From Dallia pectoralis (lineage: Eukaryota > Chordata > Actinopteri > Esociformes > Umbridae), in contig CM055760.1 in NCBI GenBank assembly GCA_029465975.1, forward strand, positions 8,245,575 to 8,309,574: 64,000 nt of DNA. The letters are read 5' to 3'. The notes below the pieces were generated by a model. It was not told where the DNA came from, made no database searches, and was given only the letters and a program-made list of their open reading frames with translations. The position numbers and the translations under genes are program-made. Below are positions 49,053 to 60,694 of this stretch, piece by piece (the stretch's first letter is position 1; each line of letters starts with the position of its first letter).

Positions 49053-49217
49053 TGGACGGCCTGTGGACAGAGTGGAGTAAGTGGTCCACGTGTGGGACTG
49101 AGTGCACCCACTGGCGGAGGAGGGAGTGCAACGCCCCGGCTCCTAAAAACGGGGGCAAGGACTGCGAGGGCCTGGTGCTCCAGTCCAAGAACTGCACCGA
49201 TGGCCTGTGCATGCAGA
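49053..49217 (+). CDS. unc5c: unc5c exon: second thrombospondin type-1 repeat
   Basis: The acceptor is cggcctattAG and the donor is ATGCAGA|GTGAGT. The exon has 165 bases, phase 1 in and phase 1 out. It encodes VDGLWTEWSKW, a second WxxWxxW motif, followed by STCGTECTHWRRREC, APAPKNGGKDC and LQSKNCTDGLCMQ. The cysteine pattern is that of UNC5 TSP1-2, and NCT is a potential N-glycosylation site. The exon leaves one base (A). That base can join either the 60-base cassette at 54,683, giving Ser, or the transmembrane exon at 60,695, giving Thr. Both joins keep the frame. Confidence 0.98.
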
Positions 49218-49279
49218 GTGAGTACGTTGTGTGCATACCGGAGCGTCCCGTCTCCAGCCTGATGCCCCCGGACACTGTA

Positions 49280-49791
49280 GGAGCCTGTCTGTCTGTCTGT
49301 CTGTTTCCCACCCTGCCTCTCTGTGCCCCTAACTGTCTGTCTGTCTGTCTGCCTGTCTGTCTGCCTGCCTGTCTGTCTGTTTCCCACCCTGCCGCCTCTG
49401 TGCCCCTAACTGTCTGTCTGTATGTATATTCACTTGTCTATTTATCTGTCTGTATGTCTTCTCTGCCGACCTTAGAGGAGCCCTGCTTGTATCTCTGACC
49501 GTTTGTCTGTCTGACTATATAGCTGTCTGTATGGCTGTCTGTCTGTATAGCTGTCTGTATAGCTGTCTGTATAGCTGTCTGTCTGTATAGACGTCTGTCT
49601 GTATGGATGTCTTTCTGTATAGCTGTCTGTCTGTATGGCTGTCTGTCTGTATAGCTGTCTGTCTGTATGGCTGTCTGTCTGTATAGCTGTCTGTCTGTAT
49701 AGCTGTCTGTCTGTCTGTATAGCTGTCTGTCTGTATAGCTGTCTGTCTGTATGTCTCTCTGTCTGTATAGCTGTCTGTCTGTCTGTATAGC

Positions 49792-49828
<37 letters not shown>

Positions 49829-49838
49829 GGATCCATTC
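49280..49838. repeat. CTGT / TATAGCTGTCTGT repeat
   Basis: Tandem CTGTCTGTATAGCTGT steps are mixed with pure CTGT runs, with a few CCTG and ATGG variants. Confidence 0.94.
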
Positions 49839-49925
49839 CTGTGTTTCCCATAACTTCCCTCACTTCCTCTCTCTTATCTGTTTCCTTACACTTTCATTCA
49901 CATCCGTGCACAAATAGGCACCCGG

Positions 49926-49930
<5 letters not shown>

Positions 49931-49963
<33 letters not shown>
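49931..49963. repeat. (CA)n microsatellite
   Basis: This is a pure CA tract. Confidence 0.92.
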
Positions 49964-51084
49964 GTCTGGTCTTTACCTCAGGAGGCCTACAGTTTCTTCA
50001 TCTAAATAAGGGTAACACAGGGTCATGATTCCATGTGAGCTGGCCCTCGTCACGTGCCAGGCCAGGCCCAGCGGAGCCAAACCTGAAACAGTGAGCGCGT
50101 TAAACGAGCAGCTTTACGGCCACGCCACTCAGTAATTACCCCGGTCACAGAGCAGGCATTCAGGTGCTGTGTTTAAAATAATAATACGTGATTACAACGT
50201 TCTTGCAGAGGGCCTCATGTGTGCCGAGAGGCGGTGATTGCTACACCAATTTAAATAGCAGGAGATTTCATCGGTCCAATGGGAGGGAAATCTGGGGCCA
50301 CAAAGTTGCCTGGGCAGGCAGCCTCTCCTGAGAAGGGCCTGACGCATTTGCAAATAACCCGGTGTTTTGGTTCAGCTTGTTCTCCGAGTGTTTTAAAAGC
50401 ATTACAAAGTGTGGAAAAATGGCAGCGAAATTATTTTCCGTTTCCTGTTACATCAGTTTTATAGTTTCACTCTTAACTATTTTAGAAATCACACCCGGAA
50501 CTCGGTTTGTGGTTGAATTGCTGGAGATCGCCCGTAGGCGTAGAAACACTCTTCGGGATTTTTTTTGCGTTTCTTTGTTTTCCCTGTCAGCGAGAGAGGA
50601 ACACAGTTCATTTGGGCCAACGATTCTGACTGCTTCACCCGTATTATATATTCAACGAGCAACAATTATCAGAAACATACTGGAGCTTTAGCAGCTTGGT
50701 TTGGGTCTGTCTGTGGCAGACTCACAGTATAAAACCTCCTCTGTAGCTGTGTTCATCTGCTTATTCTCCGTCCTCCTCCCCCCTCCTCCCTGGCAAGTCA
50801 GTAAACGTGAGAGAAGGATGAGATAACAGAGAACCGTGGGCTAGAAGAGGGTTCTTGTGAAATTAACCCTTAAGACACAAGCCTTTTCTAAATGAACTCT
50901 GTCCCTAATAAGAGAGTGAGAACCACACATTATTCCCGCGGTTCCTCCATGCGACCTAAACAGAACCCACACGGGGACGTACACTATTAAAATCCTCCAG
51001 GCCAGTTCCACATGTTCTCTGGTTGTGTCTCTGGTTGACCTGATTGGCTATCACTTGTATCCGACTGTTATTATGACTATTATT

Positions 51085-51445
51085 TTGGAGGTTGCCACAG
51101 GGCTGGTGAAGCCCCTCCCTATTGGAGGTTGCCACAGGGCTGGTGAAGCCCCTCCCTATTGGAGGTTGCCACAGGGCTGGTGAAGCCCCTCCCTATTGGA
51201 GGTTGCCACAGGGCTGGTGAAGCCCCTCCCTATTAGAGGTTGTCACAGGGCTGGTGAAGCCCCTCCCTATTGGAGGTTGCCACAGGGCTGGTGAAGCCCC
51301 TCCCTATTGGAGGTTGTCACAGGGCTGGTGAAGCCCCTCCCTATTAGAGGTTGTCACAGGGCTGGTGAAGCCCCTCCCTATTGGAGGTTGTCACAGGGCT
51401 GGTGAAGCCCCTCCCTATTGGAGGTTGTCACAGGGCTCGTGAAGA
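51085..51445. repeat. 37-bp minisatellite (about 10 copies)
   Basis: Nearly identical copies contain GGAGGTTG(C/T)CACAGGGCTG and GAAGCCCCTCCCTATT. The main variable site is GCC/GTC, plus TTGG/TTAG. The last copy has GGCTCG and then diverges. Confidence 0.96.
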
Positions 51446-51789
51446 TTTGGTTCCTGAGGACCACGTGTTGTTTTCCCGAGTTCTGCAATGATTAGCGGAG
51501 TTTATATTCTATACTTTTTGTCCCGGCGTGCACCGTGTTCACAAGCTATCTCAGAATGGCTTAAGACTTCCACAGCCTTTACTGAGAGTTAGTCGGTGTC
51601 CAGCCCCTTTGCTGCCAGAAGTAATAATAATTGGGATGGGGCACCCAGGAGGTTGGGGTCCCAGAGTTCCCTGTGTGCCAGTCAGTAATACAGCCCTGAC
51701 TACTGCTGTTATACACACAGAGACAGGCAAGTGGAAAAACTGGTTGTGCTAGATGATTATTGTTCTGGGGCAACACAGGAACGTATTAT

Positions 51790-51912
51790 ATTTAGGAGGT
51801 GAGGAGACAAGGAGGTGAGGTGGTGTGGAGATGAGGAGGTTAGTAGCTGAGGAGATGTGGAGAGGAGATGTGGAGATGAGGAGGTGAGGTTGATGAGGAG
51901 GTGAAGAGACAA
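51790..51912. repeat. GAGGAGGTGAGGAGAT-type purine repeat
   Basis: Irregular GGAGGTGAGG and GGAGATGTGG steps form a purine-rich stretch. Confidence 0.85.
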
Positions 51913-52111
51913 ACTCATTTCTAGAGTTTGTTTAACAACACCTACCACTCAGACTGAACCAGAGGTTGATATTGATATAATTCAAAGAGCGGCTTTGAAA
52001 TGGAGCTAAACCTTCTGCAGCGTTTATATCTCAGAGTGTTTTGAGCTGCGCATTAAAGCGCTTTTTCTCTTTCTTCCCTGTGTTTCTCTCTTCCCCCCTC
52101 TCTTCCTCTTT

Positions 52112-52625
52112 CCTTCTTTTCCTCACCCCCACCTCTTCTTCTTTTCCTCACCCACTTCTCTTCTTCTTTTCCTCACCCCCTTCTCTTCTTCTTTTCCTCA
52201 CCCCCACCTCTTCTTCTTTTCCTCACCCCCTTCTCTTCTTCTTTTCCTCACCCCCTTCTCTTCTTCTTTTCCTCACCCCCTTCTCTTCTTCTTTTCCTCA
52301 CCCCCTTCTCTTCTTCTTTTCCTCACCCCCTTCTCTTCTTCTTTTCCTCACCCCCTTCTCTTCTTCTTTTCCTCACCCCCTTCTCTTCTTCTTTTCCTCA
52401 CCCCCTTCTCTTCTTCTTTTCCTCACCCCCTTCTCTTCTTCTTTTCCTCACCCCCTTCTCTTCTTTTCCTCACCCCCTTCTCTTCTTCTTTTCCTCACCC
52501 CCTTCTCTTCTTCTTTTCCTCACCCCCTTCTCTTCTTCTTTTCCTCACCCCCTTCTCTTCTTCTTTTCCTCACCCCCTTCTCTTCTTCTTTTCCTCACCC
52601 CCTTCTCTTCTTCTTCTCCTCACAC
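52112..52625. repeat. 25-bp polypyrimidine minisatellite (about 20 copies)
   Basis: The unit is built on TTCTCTTCTTCTTTTCC plus TCACCCCC. The only purine per unit is the A of TCACC. One copy at about 52,450 lacks three bases. The array is rich in UCUU and CUCUU motifs on the transcribed RNA. Confidence 0.96.
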
Positions 52626-53300
52626 CGTCTTCCCCTGACCAAGCCCATTCCAGAAGCATTAGTTCTCCGTTAGATTGATGGCCAGTTTGTGGAGAATATA
52701 AACCCATTATCATATAGATTTAGGATCATTCCCGGGATTGATTTTATGGGAGCTAAGAGGGTGAGGCCACTTATGTCAACGCTAACGACCATCTCCACCA
52801 GCATCCAGGAGACCCATTAACAAAAAGCTCACATTATGGCAAATATGATCGCGAGTGGAAGATGTGTGCAATCCGAACTCACCTCGTCAACCCGGTACAC
52901 TGGTCTGGGATCAGTACCCCCGTGGATACACTAGGAGATTCCTTTCCAGTTTGATCTCATTTCTGTTTGTTTTAAATCATTTTAAAGAATGCAAAATGCA
53001 ATCCGCCTGTCAGCTCGCGCTATATAATTTCATTTCAGTCAAGTCGGACGAATAAAAATGCTGCTTGACCCCGGAATGATAAAAGCATCGCTATTTGAGA
53101 ACGTTTTTTTATAGCAGTTTCATATTTACGGCCTATTTTTCAGGAAACATCTATCCGATGATACATTTCAGAGAGACTTCAGAGTGCAGTTACAGTAAAT
53201 AAAACCTTCTTTTGTGGTGTTAACCTGAGGTTCCTTGTTTTGTTCCTTCTCACTCACTCTCACACCTTTTATCTCGGTCCGTCTTTCTCTACCTCTCCTT

Positions 53301-53303
<3 letters not shown>

Positions 53304-53334
<31 letters not shown>
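53304..53334. repeat. (CT)n microsatellite
   Basis: This is a pure CT tract. Confidence 0.92.
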
Positions 53335-53340
<6 letters not shown>

Positions 53341-54355
53341 TTTAGTTGTTTATGTTTTTTCTCTCTCCCTCTCTCTCGCTCTGTCTTTAACCATCACTCG
53401 ACTATTTTATTTTTTCCTTTCTCTCACTTTTGCTGCTCTTCATTGGTTGTGATGTCGTTTTTTCCCAAGCTTTTAGTAACTCGGCTCTCAGACAGATGAC
53501 ATTTTGTGGACATATCGATCTGTTGGAGGGGCCAGGGCTGACTGTGGCACAAGGGCAAAGACTTGCTTCTGATCAAATGCCAGATACTGGGAAAATTCAT
53601 ATTTACCTCAGGGCTTGGAGGAGATGTGATCGGAATAAGACAATTACAGTAAATATAAAGTAGAATTTTTTTCTGATAAACCATGCTTTTAATAACTATA
53701 GTCAAAATCTACCACAAAAATGATATATACTGCAGATAATATATATTCTACATTTAGATATACTACATTTTACACATTACTACACACTACTATTATTATG
53801 TTTTGGAAGCGGAGCATTCACTGGCATTTTTCGGTGTCAATTCTGAAGTGACATTACCTAGCTAAGTTTTCGATGGGAGTCAATGACTTATAATGACGTC
53901 TCCATCCAGCCAAGACTGTCCACGTCAATCCAGAAGCAGAAAACACACACATAACTATATTCACCAATTGTCTTGGGGAGAGGCCAAAAAAAGAGAACGA
54001 TTTTCGATGGGAGCTCTGGACTGCTCGGTCCACAGCTCAGCGATGTCAGGTTTTAAAGAAGAGCACCAACAAACAGCAGGTCCATATCATCGGTTTCCAT
54101 TACGGGGGTCCGGTTAAACACGGTCCAGCCGGAGCATCAGTTAGGCTGGTACTAACAGCCTCCGTCCCCTGTTTTTCATGTCATGCTGCACTCTCAGCCC
54201 ATCTGTCAGCACCATTGATTTTACTCTTCATCTTCTCGTCTGCTTTTCCGCCATCTCCCCCTCAGACAGAACTCTTGTCTGCTGATGTGTTCATGTACGG
54301 GCCAGGTGATTGAGTGGCGTTGGTGTCTGACTGTGTGCGATCCTGAACGCGCAGG

Positions 54356-54470
54356 TGTGTGTGTGTGTGTGTGTGTGTGTCTGGTGTGATGCATGTGTGT
54401 GTGTGTGTGTGTGTCTGGTGTGATGCATGTGTCTGGTGTGTGTGTGTGTCTGGTGTGATGCGTGTCTTGT
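54356..54470 (+). repeat. (TG)n tract with TGCATG motifs upstream of the cassette exon
   Basis: TG runs are interrupted by CTGGTGTGATGCATG. TGCATG, the RBFOX-family RNA motif when transcribed, occurs at 54,390-54,395 and 54,424-54,429, some 250-290 bases upstream of the candidate cassette exon. TG runs are typical TDP-43 and CELF targets. Binding is inferred, not shown. Confidence 0.85.
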
Positions 54471-54682
54471 CTTACGTGGATTGTGACAGTATGTGTGCGG
54501 TCTGGTCATTCCATCATGCACTTGTTTACAGGACGACATCCGCTGGTCTTTCCCCTACTCCACAAAACCCCCCCATCTCCTCACCTCTCCTCCCCTCTCC
54601 ACCACCCTCATACCTTTTATGTTTCCGTGTTTGAGTTTTTCCTGTTACCTTAAATTTGATTTCCCCCCCCCCGCCCTTCAAG

Positions 54683-54742
54683 GTTCCTTATATCAGAAGT
54701 CCTCTGAATTCAACAAAGACAAGATTGATTTGGGAAATCCAT
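54683..54742 (+). CDS. unc5c: unc5c candidate cassette exon (extracellular juxtamembrane stalk, 20 codons)
   Basis: The 60-base segment is flanked by a C-rich tract ending ccgcccttcaAG and by the donor CCAT|GTGAGT, a near-consensus 5' splice site. It enters in phase 1 and leaves in phase 1, so including or omitting it keeps the frame. With the A from TSP1-2 it reads S-SLYQKSSEFNKDKI and then DLGNP, and it joins the next exon as S-APSTDD. From memory, tetrapod UNC5C has an optional exon at exactly this point with a similar Ser/Tyr/Gln/Asn-rich sequence, also ending in Ser-Ala-Pro. UNC5B has an alternatively spliced exon at the equivalent position. The peptide would lengthen the stalk between TSP1-2 and the membrane. 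Expression is not shown by sequence alone. Confidence 0.8.
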
Positions 54743-54824
54743 GTGAGTTATTATTTTTATTTCTGTATTCATTTCCTTTTTACGTTCTTTCCCCCCACTG
54801 TGACTTTTATGGCCGGTATATGTG

Positions 54825-56981
54825 TGTATCCTGCCACCCCTCACCTCCACCCTGTATCCTGCCACCCCTCACCTCCACCCTGTATCGTGCCATCCCTCAC
54901 CCCCACCCTGTATCCTGCCACGTCTCACCTCCACCCTGTATCCTGCCATGTCTCACCTCCACCCTGTATCCTGCCATCCCTCACCCCCACCCTGTATCCT
55001 GCCACCCCTCACCTCCACCCTGTATCCTGCCATCCCTCACCCCCACCCTGTATCCTGCCATCCCTCACCTCCACCCTGTATCCTGCCATCCCTCACCCCC
55101 ACCCTGTATCCTGCCACCCCTCACCCCCACCCTGTATCCTGCCACCCCTCACCCCCACCCTGTATCCTGCCATCCCTCACCTCCACCCTGTATCCTGCCA
55201 CCCCTCACCCCCCACCCTGTATCCTGCCACCCCTCACCCCAACCCTGTATCCTGCCATCCCTCACCTCCATCCTGTATCCTGCCATCCCTCACCTCCACC
55301 CTGTATCCTGCCATGTCTCACCTCCACCCTGTATCCTGCCATGTCTCACCTCCACCCTGTATCCTGCCATCCCTCACCTCCACCCTGTATCCTGCCATCC
55401 CTCACCCCCACCCTGTATCCTGCCACCCCTCACCTCCACCCTGTATCCTGCCATCCCTCACCCCCACCCTGTATCCTGCCATCCCTCACCTCCACCCTGT
55501 ATCCTGCCATCCCTCACCCCCACCCTGTATCCTGCCACCCCTCACCCCCCACCCTGTATCCTGCCACCCCTCACCCCCACCCTGTATCCTGCCATCCCTC
55601 ACCCCCACCCTGTATCCTGCCACCCCTCACCCCCCACCCTGTATCCTGCCATGTCTCACCTCCACCCTGTATCCTGCCACCCCTAACCTCCACCCTGTAT
55701 CCTGCCATCCCTCACCCCCACCCTGTATCCTGCCACCCCTCACCTCCACCCTGTATCCTGCCATGTCTCACCTCCACCCTGTATCCTGCCATCCCTCACC
55801 TCCACCCTGTATCCTGCCATCCCTCACCCCCACCCTGTATCCTGCCACCCCTCACCTCCACCCTGTATCCTGCCATCCCTCACCCCCACCCTGTATCCTG
55901 CCATCCCTCACCTCCACCCTGTATCCTGCCATCCCTCACCCCCACCCTGTATCCTGCCACCCCTCACCCCCACCCTGTATCCTGCCACCCCTCACCCCCA
56001 CCCTGTATCCTGCCATCCCTCACCTCCACCCTGTATCCTGCCACCCCTCACCCCCACCCTGTATCCTGCCACCCCTCACCCCCACCCTGTATCCTGCCAT
56101 CCCTCACCTCCACCCTGTATCCTGCCATCCCTCACCTCCACCCTGTATCCTGCCATGTCTCACCTCCACCCTGTATCCTGCCATGTCTCACCTCCACCCT
56201 GTATCCTGCCATCCCTCACCTCCACCCTGTATCCTGCCATCCCTCACCCCCACCCTGTATCCTGCCACCCCTCACCTCCACCCTGTATCCTGCCATCCCT
56301 CACCCCCACCCTGTATCCTGCCATCCCTCACCTCCACCCTGTATCCTGCCATCCCTCACCCCCACCCTGTATCCTGCCACCCCTCACCCCCCACCCTGTA
56401 TCCTGCCACCCCTCACCCCCACCCTGTATCCTGCCATCCCTCACCTCCACCCTGTATCCTGCCACCCCTCACCCCCACCCTGTATCCTGCCACCCCTCAC
56501 CCCCACCCTGTATCCTGCCATCCCTCACCTCCATCCTGTATCCTGCCATCCCTCAACTCCACCCTGTATCCTGCCATGTCTCACCTCCACCCTGTATCCT
56601 GCCATGTCTCACCTCCACCCTGTATCCTGCCATGTCTCACCTCCACCCTGTATCCTGCCATGTCTCACCTCCACCCTGTATCCTGCCATCCCTCACCTCC
56701 ACCCTGTATCCTGCCATGTCTCACCTCCACCCTGTATCCTGCCATGTCTCACCTCCACCCTGTATCCTGCCATGTCTCACCTCCACCCTGTATCCTGCCA
56801 TCCCTCACCTCCACCCTGTATCCTGCCATGTCTCACCTCCACCCTGTATCCTGCCATGTCTCACCTCCACCCTGTATCCTGCCATGTCTCACCTCCACCC
56901 TGTATCCTGCCATCCCTCACCTCCACCATGTATCCTGCCATGTCTCACCTCCACCCTGTATCCTGCCATCCCTCACCCCCA
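54825..56981 (+). repeat. 28-bp minisatellite (about 77 copies) downstream of the cassette exon
   Basis: The unit reads CCTGCCATCCCTCACCTCC plus ACCCTGTAT. Three common variants at two sites are CCATCCC, CCACCCC and CCATGTC, with TCACCTCCACC or TCACCCCCACC. Occasional extra Cs (about 55,207, 55,546, 55,628 and 56,385) shift the frame. Strings of variants recur, for example the CTCCATCCTG variant at about 55,268 and 56,531 in similar surroundings, indicating block duplication. Every variant keeps three YCAY tetramers. Very long Pro/His/Leu/Cys frames across it (up to 795 codons) are artefacts. Confidence 0.96.
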
Positions 56982-57416
56982 CTGCCTTGTGGCGGTCATT
57001 CACTCTCTCCACCTCTCCTTCTCTGATGCTGCATACCCCATAACCTTGTTCTATGCTTCCATCTTTCTTTTTCTCTACCTCCTCTTTCCCTCCTCTCTCC
57101 CTCCTCCCTCACTTCTCTCAGACTCGGCCTGCACGTGGAAAATGAAGTGCTCAATAATCCCTTTCATTTCCACTTCTTGTATTTTTCTCCTTTTCCGACA
57201 ATTGTTCATGTTCAAAGGGATGTATTAATCTAAGTGATACATTTTAATGCGCACACTTAGGAAGGGGCTTCCTTTATCATCAAAGTGTGGATAGGAGATT
57301 GTTTGGCGGTGGGAGATATATGTTAAATAACTGCAGGGGCGCTTGGCAGAGAACGCGCGGTGAGATGATATTTTCTCCACTTTCACCATTGGCTCGGGCT
57401 GCTTTGTTCTCTGCTT

Positions 57417-58187
57417 ATGTCCGTGTTGGTGTGTGGATTAGTGGCCTGGTGTATGTGTCTGTGTGGAACCTGCTGTATTTTGTATGGTGTCTGTGTGTTG
57501 GTGTGTGGATTAGTGGCCTGGTGTATGTTTCTGTGTGGAATCTGCTGTATTTTGTATGGTGTCTGTGTTGGTGTGGGGATTAGTAGCCTGGTGTATGTTT
57601 CTGTGTGGAACCTGCTGTATTTTGTATGGTGTCTGTGTTGGTGTGGGGATTAGTGGCCTGGTGTATGTTTCTGTGTGGAACCTGCTGTATTTTGTATGGT
57701 GTCTGTGTTGGTGTGTGGATTAGTGGCCTGGTGTATGTTTCTGTGTGGAACCTGCTGTATTTTGTATGGTGTCTGTGTGTTGGTGTGTGGATTAGTGGCC
57801 TGGTGTATGTTTCTGTGTGGAACCTGCTGTATTTTGTATGGTGTCTGTGTTGGTGTGTGGATTAGTGGCCTGGTGTATGTTTCTGTGTGGAACCTGCTGT
57901 ATTTTGTATGGTGTCTGTGTTGGTGTGTGGATTAGTGGCCTGGTGTATGTTTCTGTGTGGAACCTGCTGTATTTTGTATGGTGTCTGTGTTGGCGTGGGG
58001 ATTAGTGGCCTGGTGTATGTTTCTGTGTGGAACCTGCTGTATTTTGTATGGTGTCTGTGTTGGTGTGTGGATTAGTGGCCTGGTGTATGTTTCTGTGTGG
58101 AACCTGCTGTATTTTGTATGGTGTCTGTGTTGGTGTGTGGATTAGTGGCCTGGTGTATGTTTCTGTGTGGAACCTGCCTGTCTGTGT
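57417..58187. repeat. 70-bp minisatellite (about 11 copies)
   Basis: Highly similar copies contain GGATTAGTGGCCTGGTGTAT and CCTGCTGTATTTTGTATGG. Units are 70 bp, with two of 72 bp that have an extra GT in the TGTGTTGGTGTG run. Open frames start at about every 70 bases and are repeat artefacts. Confidence 0.96.
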
Positions 58188-58546
58188 TGAGGTTTGTGAA
58201 ATGGGGGCACAGTGTCGGAGGAAGTGAAGACGTTGGGATTCTTACGTAGCGCGTCACGCGCTCAGCATCTGGCCTTGCTCTACAGACCTCCCCTCACATT
58301 CGTAAACGCCTTAACCACCCTAACATCATCTATTATTGTCGGTCGTCGCTGAGTTAATCCTAGGGTTCGTGTGGTTCTCTGCAGTTATGTCAAACACATA
58401 GTCTCTCCCAAAACCAAGATGTCAATCAAGGGAATGTGGCTAGAAAAAGTGTTCCCCTTTTAAAGTGTTCCCGCAGAGATAGACCCGGGCGCTTTTCCTG
58501 TCCTTCGTGGGATCTAAAAGAGTTGGGTTTGGGAGGCGTGGGGTTC

Positions 58547-58784
58547 AAATGGTAAATGGACTGCATTTATATAGCGCATTTCACAGACCCAGGGGCCACC
58601 AAAGTGCTTTAAATATTGCCTCACAATTCACCCATTCACTCACACAATTATACACCAACAGCAACGGCAGCCATGCAAGGCGCCATCCAGCTCGTCGGGA
58701 GCAGTGGGGTTAGGTGTCTTGCTCATGGAACCACCAACCTTCCGGTTTGTAGACAACCTACATGAACCACTGAGCCACTGCCGC
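58547..58784 (+). mobile_element. Widespread fish interspersed repeat (short, non-coding)
   Basis: It starts AATGGTAAATGGACTGCATT and continues TATATAGCGCATTTCACAG. It then has CATTCACTCACACAATTATACACC, a GCCATGCAAGGCGCCA..AGCTCGTCGG core, GTGTCTTGCTCATGG and CCACCAACCTTCCGG, and ends CACTGAGCCACTGCCGC. This order of motifs is familiar to me from many teleost genomes as a high-copy interspersed element. I cannot assign its formal family name here. The copy seems close to full length but diverged, and no target-site duplication was identified. Confidence 0.75.
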
Positions 58785-59837
58785 AGTGTCAGGTTCAGGT
58801 CTGCGTTGAACACATTCACATGTGACACCCTGTCATTACACTGTGTTTGAACGACCACACCTCTCTGAATCTCACACTGATTGGTGTCTTTAAACGTGGC
58901 GCCCGTCTGAGCCAGAAACGCTGACCACAGAGGCCACTGGGCCGCACTACGCAACCACCCCGAACACGACGTCAACCCGCTGTGATCCGCGTCAGAAATG
59001 CACCGTGCACACGCGACCGGAGAGAGAAAACACATCACTCCGTTTGCCGTACTTTTTCGTTCTCCCACACTGGTGTCTACTGGTCCCTCTGGCCCGTTCA
59101 TCATCCCACCCCCGCGTGTGAAAATATAAGGCACAGATTGAGTGCCATCTGCATCACTTAAGACATCAGGCCAATGCACAAATTGTCCAACGGTCACACC
59201 AGCTTGTGCCATGGTGGGACTGGATCTGTGGTTCACACTGCCATCTAATGGCACACCGTGGAACTACACCACATGCAATTATATGACTCCCATCGGTGTC
59301 TCTTTTGTCCTTTCAATCTCATTCATCTCTGTTTGTCTTCTCTCTCTCTCTCTCCTTCTTGTACCATTGTGTTCTTCTGTCAGCGTTTTGCTCTCTTTTT
59401 CTCTCTCTTTATCTTTTTTACCTTTCCCTCTGTCTCTCGTTTCTCTCTTGCTCTCTCTCTCTCACACTCCCCCCCACACACTTTTCCGGTGGCATTTAGA
59501 CACCTGTAAGAAAGTCCCCATTTTCCACTTGTCATTTTCCTGACAGTGAAGGGCATTCTTTACAATTATGAAACATCACAAAAGGCTCTGACACAGTTGC
59601 CAAGGCCCTCAGTCTTCAGCTGCCAGACTGTAATGATGGCTTGTCATTACAGCCCGGGGGTCACACGCAACCTTTAGATGGGTCACGACCGGGTTTGAGA
59701 CCCGCCCATCTACTGCTGGAAAACGGACAGAAGAAGAAAAGCTCCGGGAGAATCAAATGAAAGCGGCCGTTATTTCTAGATCTTATCGGAAGAACAAACG
59801 AACGGAGCAGAACGGAGGATAATGGGCGGAGAGAGGA

Positions 59838-59995
<158 letters not shown>

Positions 59996-60633
59996 AAAGT
60001 GTGCGCGTGTGTGTACTCCGACCACTGTCATTTACACAGAACTACATCGTTATGGCGCAGGCTTTTGATCCCGTTTAGTGGGTCTGGTTGTTAAAAGCCA
60101 TTGGCGAGTATTATTAATCTAGAACTGGGTTACGTAAAGCTGAGTATTCGTACAATGGTCCAGGGATATCTTACATCTCAGGCCATCCCCGTCTTTAACT
60201 TCTCTCTATCTCTTTCTGACTAACTTGCCCTTGGTTTAAACACCGAAATCCTGGCACATTTCTCTGTCATTAACGGGACACCGGACCGGCCCTAACTTGC
60301 AGTGCGGCTTTGACATTTCATGGCGTCCTTGGTCGTTCCGATAAATCAAACGTAACCTTTCGTGTAATGATATGCCTTCGTATATCAGTAGTGACGCGAT
60401 AATGTGAGCCTGGCAGTGTGTGATGCATTGTGGGGGGTGTATTCTGCATAGCCAAGCACAGATGGGATGTGTCGACTAGCGTCTCCTGTTATTAAATGCT
60501 CTCGTCTGTGAGCTGGATATTGGGATCCTGACACCATCGATATTAGAAGGCAGATAAAGCTGTCTGACGTTCGCACTCGATTGATGGAGTTGGCGTGTAC
60601 TGTATGAAGGAATTCCATATCTAAACAGACGAC

Positions 60634-60680
60634 CTGTCTCTCTCTGTCTCTCTCTCTCTCTGTCTCCCTCTCTCTGTCTG
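60634..60680. repeat. CT-rich tract forming part of the exon's polypyrimidine region
   Basis: CTCTGTCTCTCT steps lie directly upstream of the acceptor at 60,693-60,694. Confidence 0.85.
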
Positions 60681-60694
60681 TGTTTCCCCCCCAG

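Noticed and set aside
52041..52673. 210-codon Phe/Ser/Pro frame
   Set aside because: It is translated polypyrimidine repeat with a 25-residue period (three 25-bp units).
54493..57228. Very long plus-strand frames (397, 795, 734 and 357 codons) rich in Pro, His, Leu, Cys and Ser
   Set aside because: They run through the 28-bp minisatellite. Three overlapping frames are all open because the unit lacks stops, and the real cassette exon uses only 60 bases at the left edge.
57287..58227. Series of 60-98-codon frames starting about every 70 bases
   Set aside because: They are the same stretch of the 70-bp minisatellite read repeatedly.
58547..58784. Possible tRNA or other RNA gene within the short interspersed repeat
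   Set aside because: No cloverleaf or A/B-box pair could be made out. The motif order fits a known type of fish interspersed repeat.
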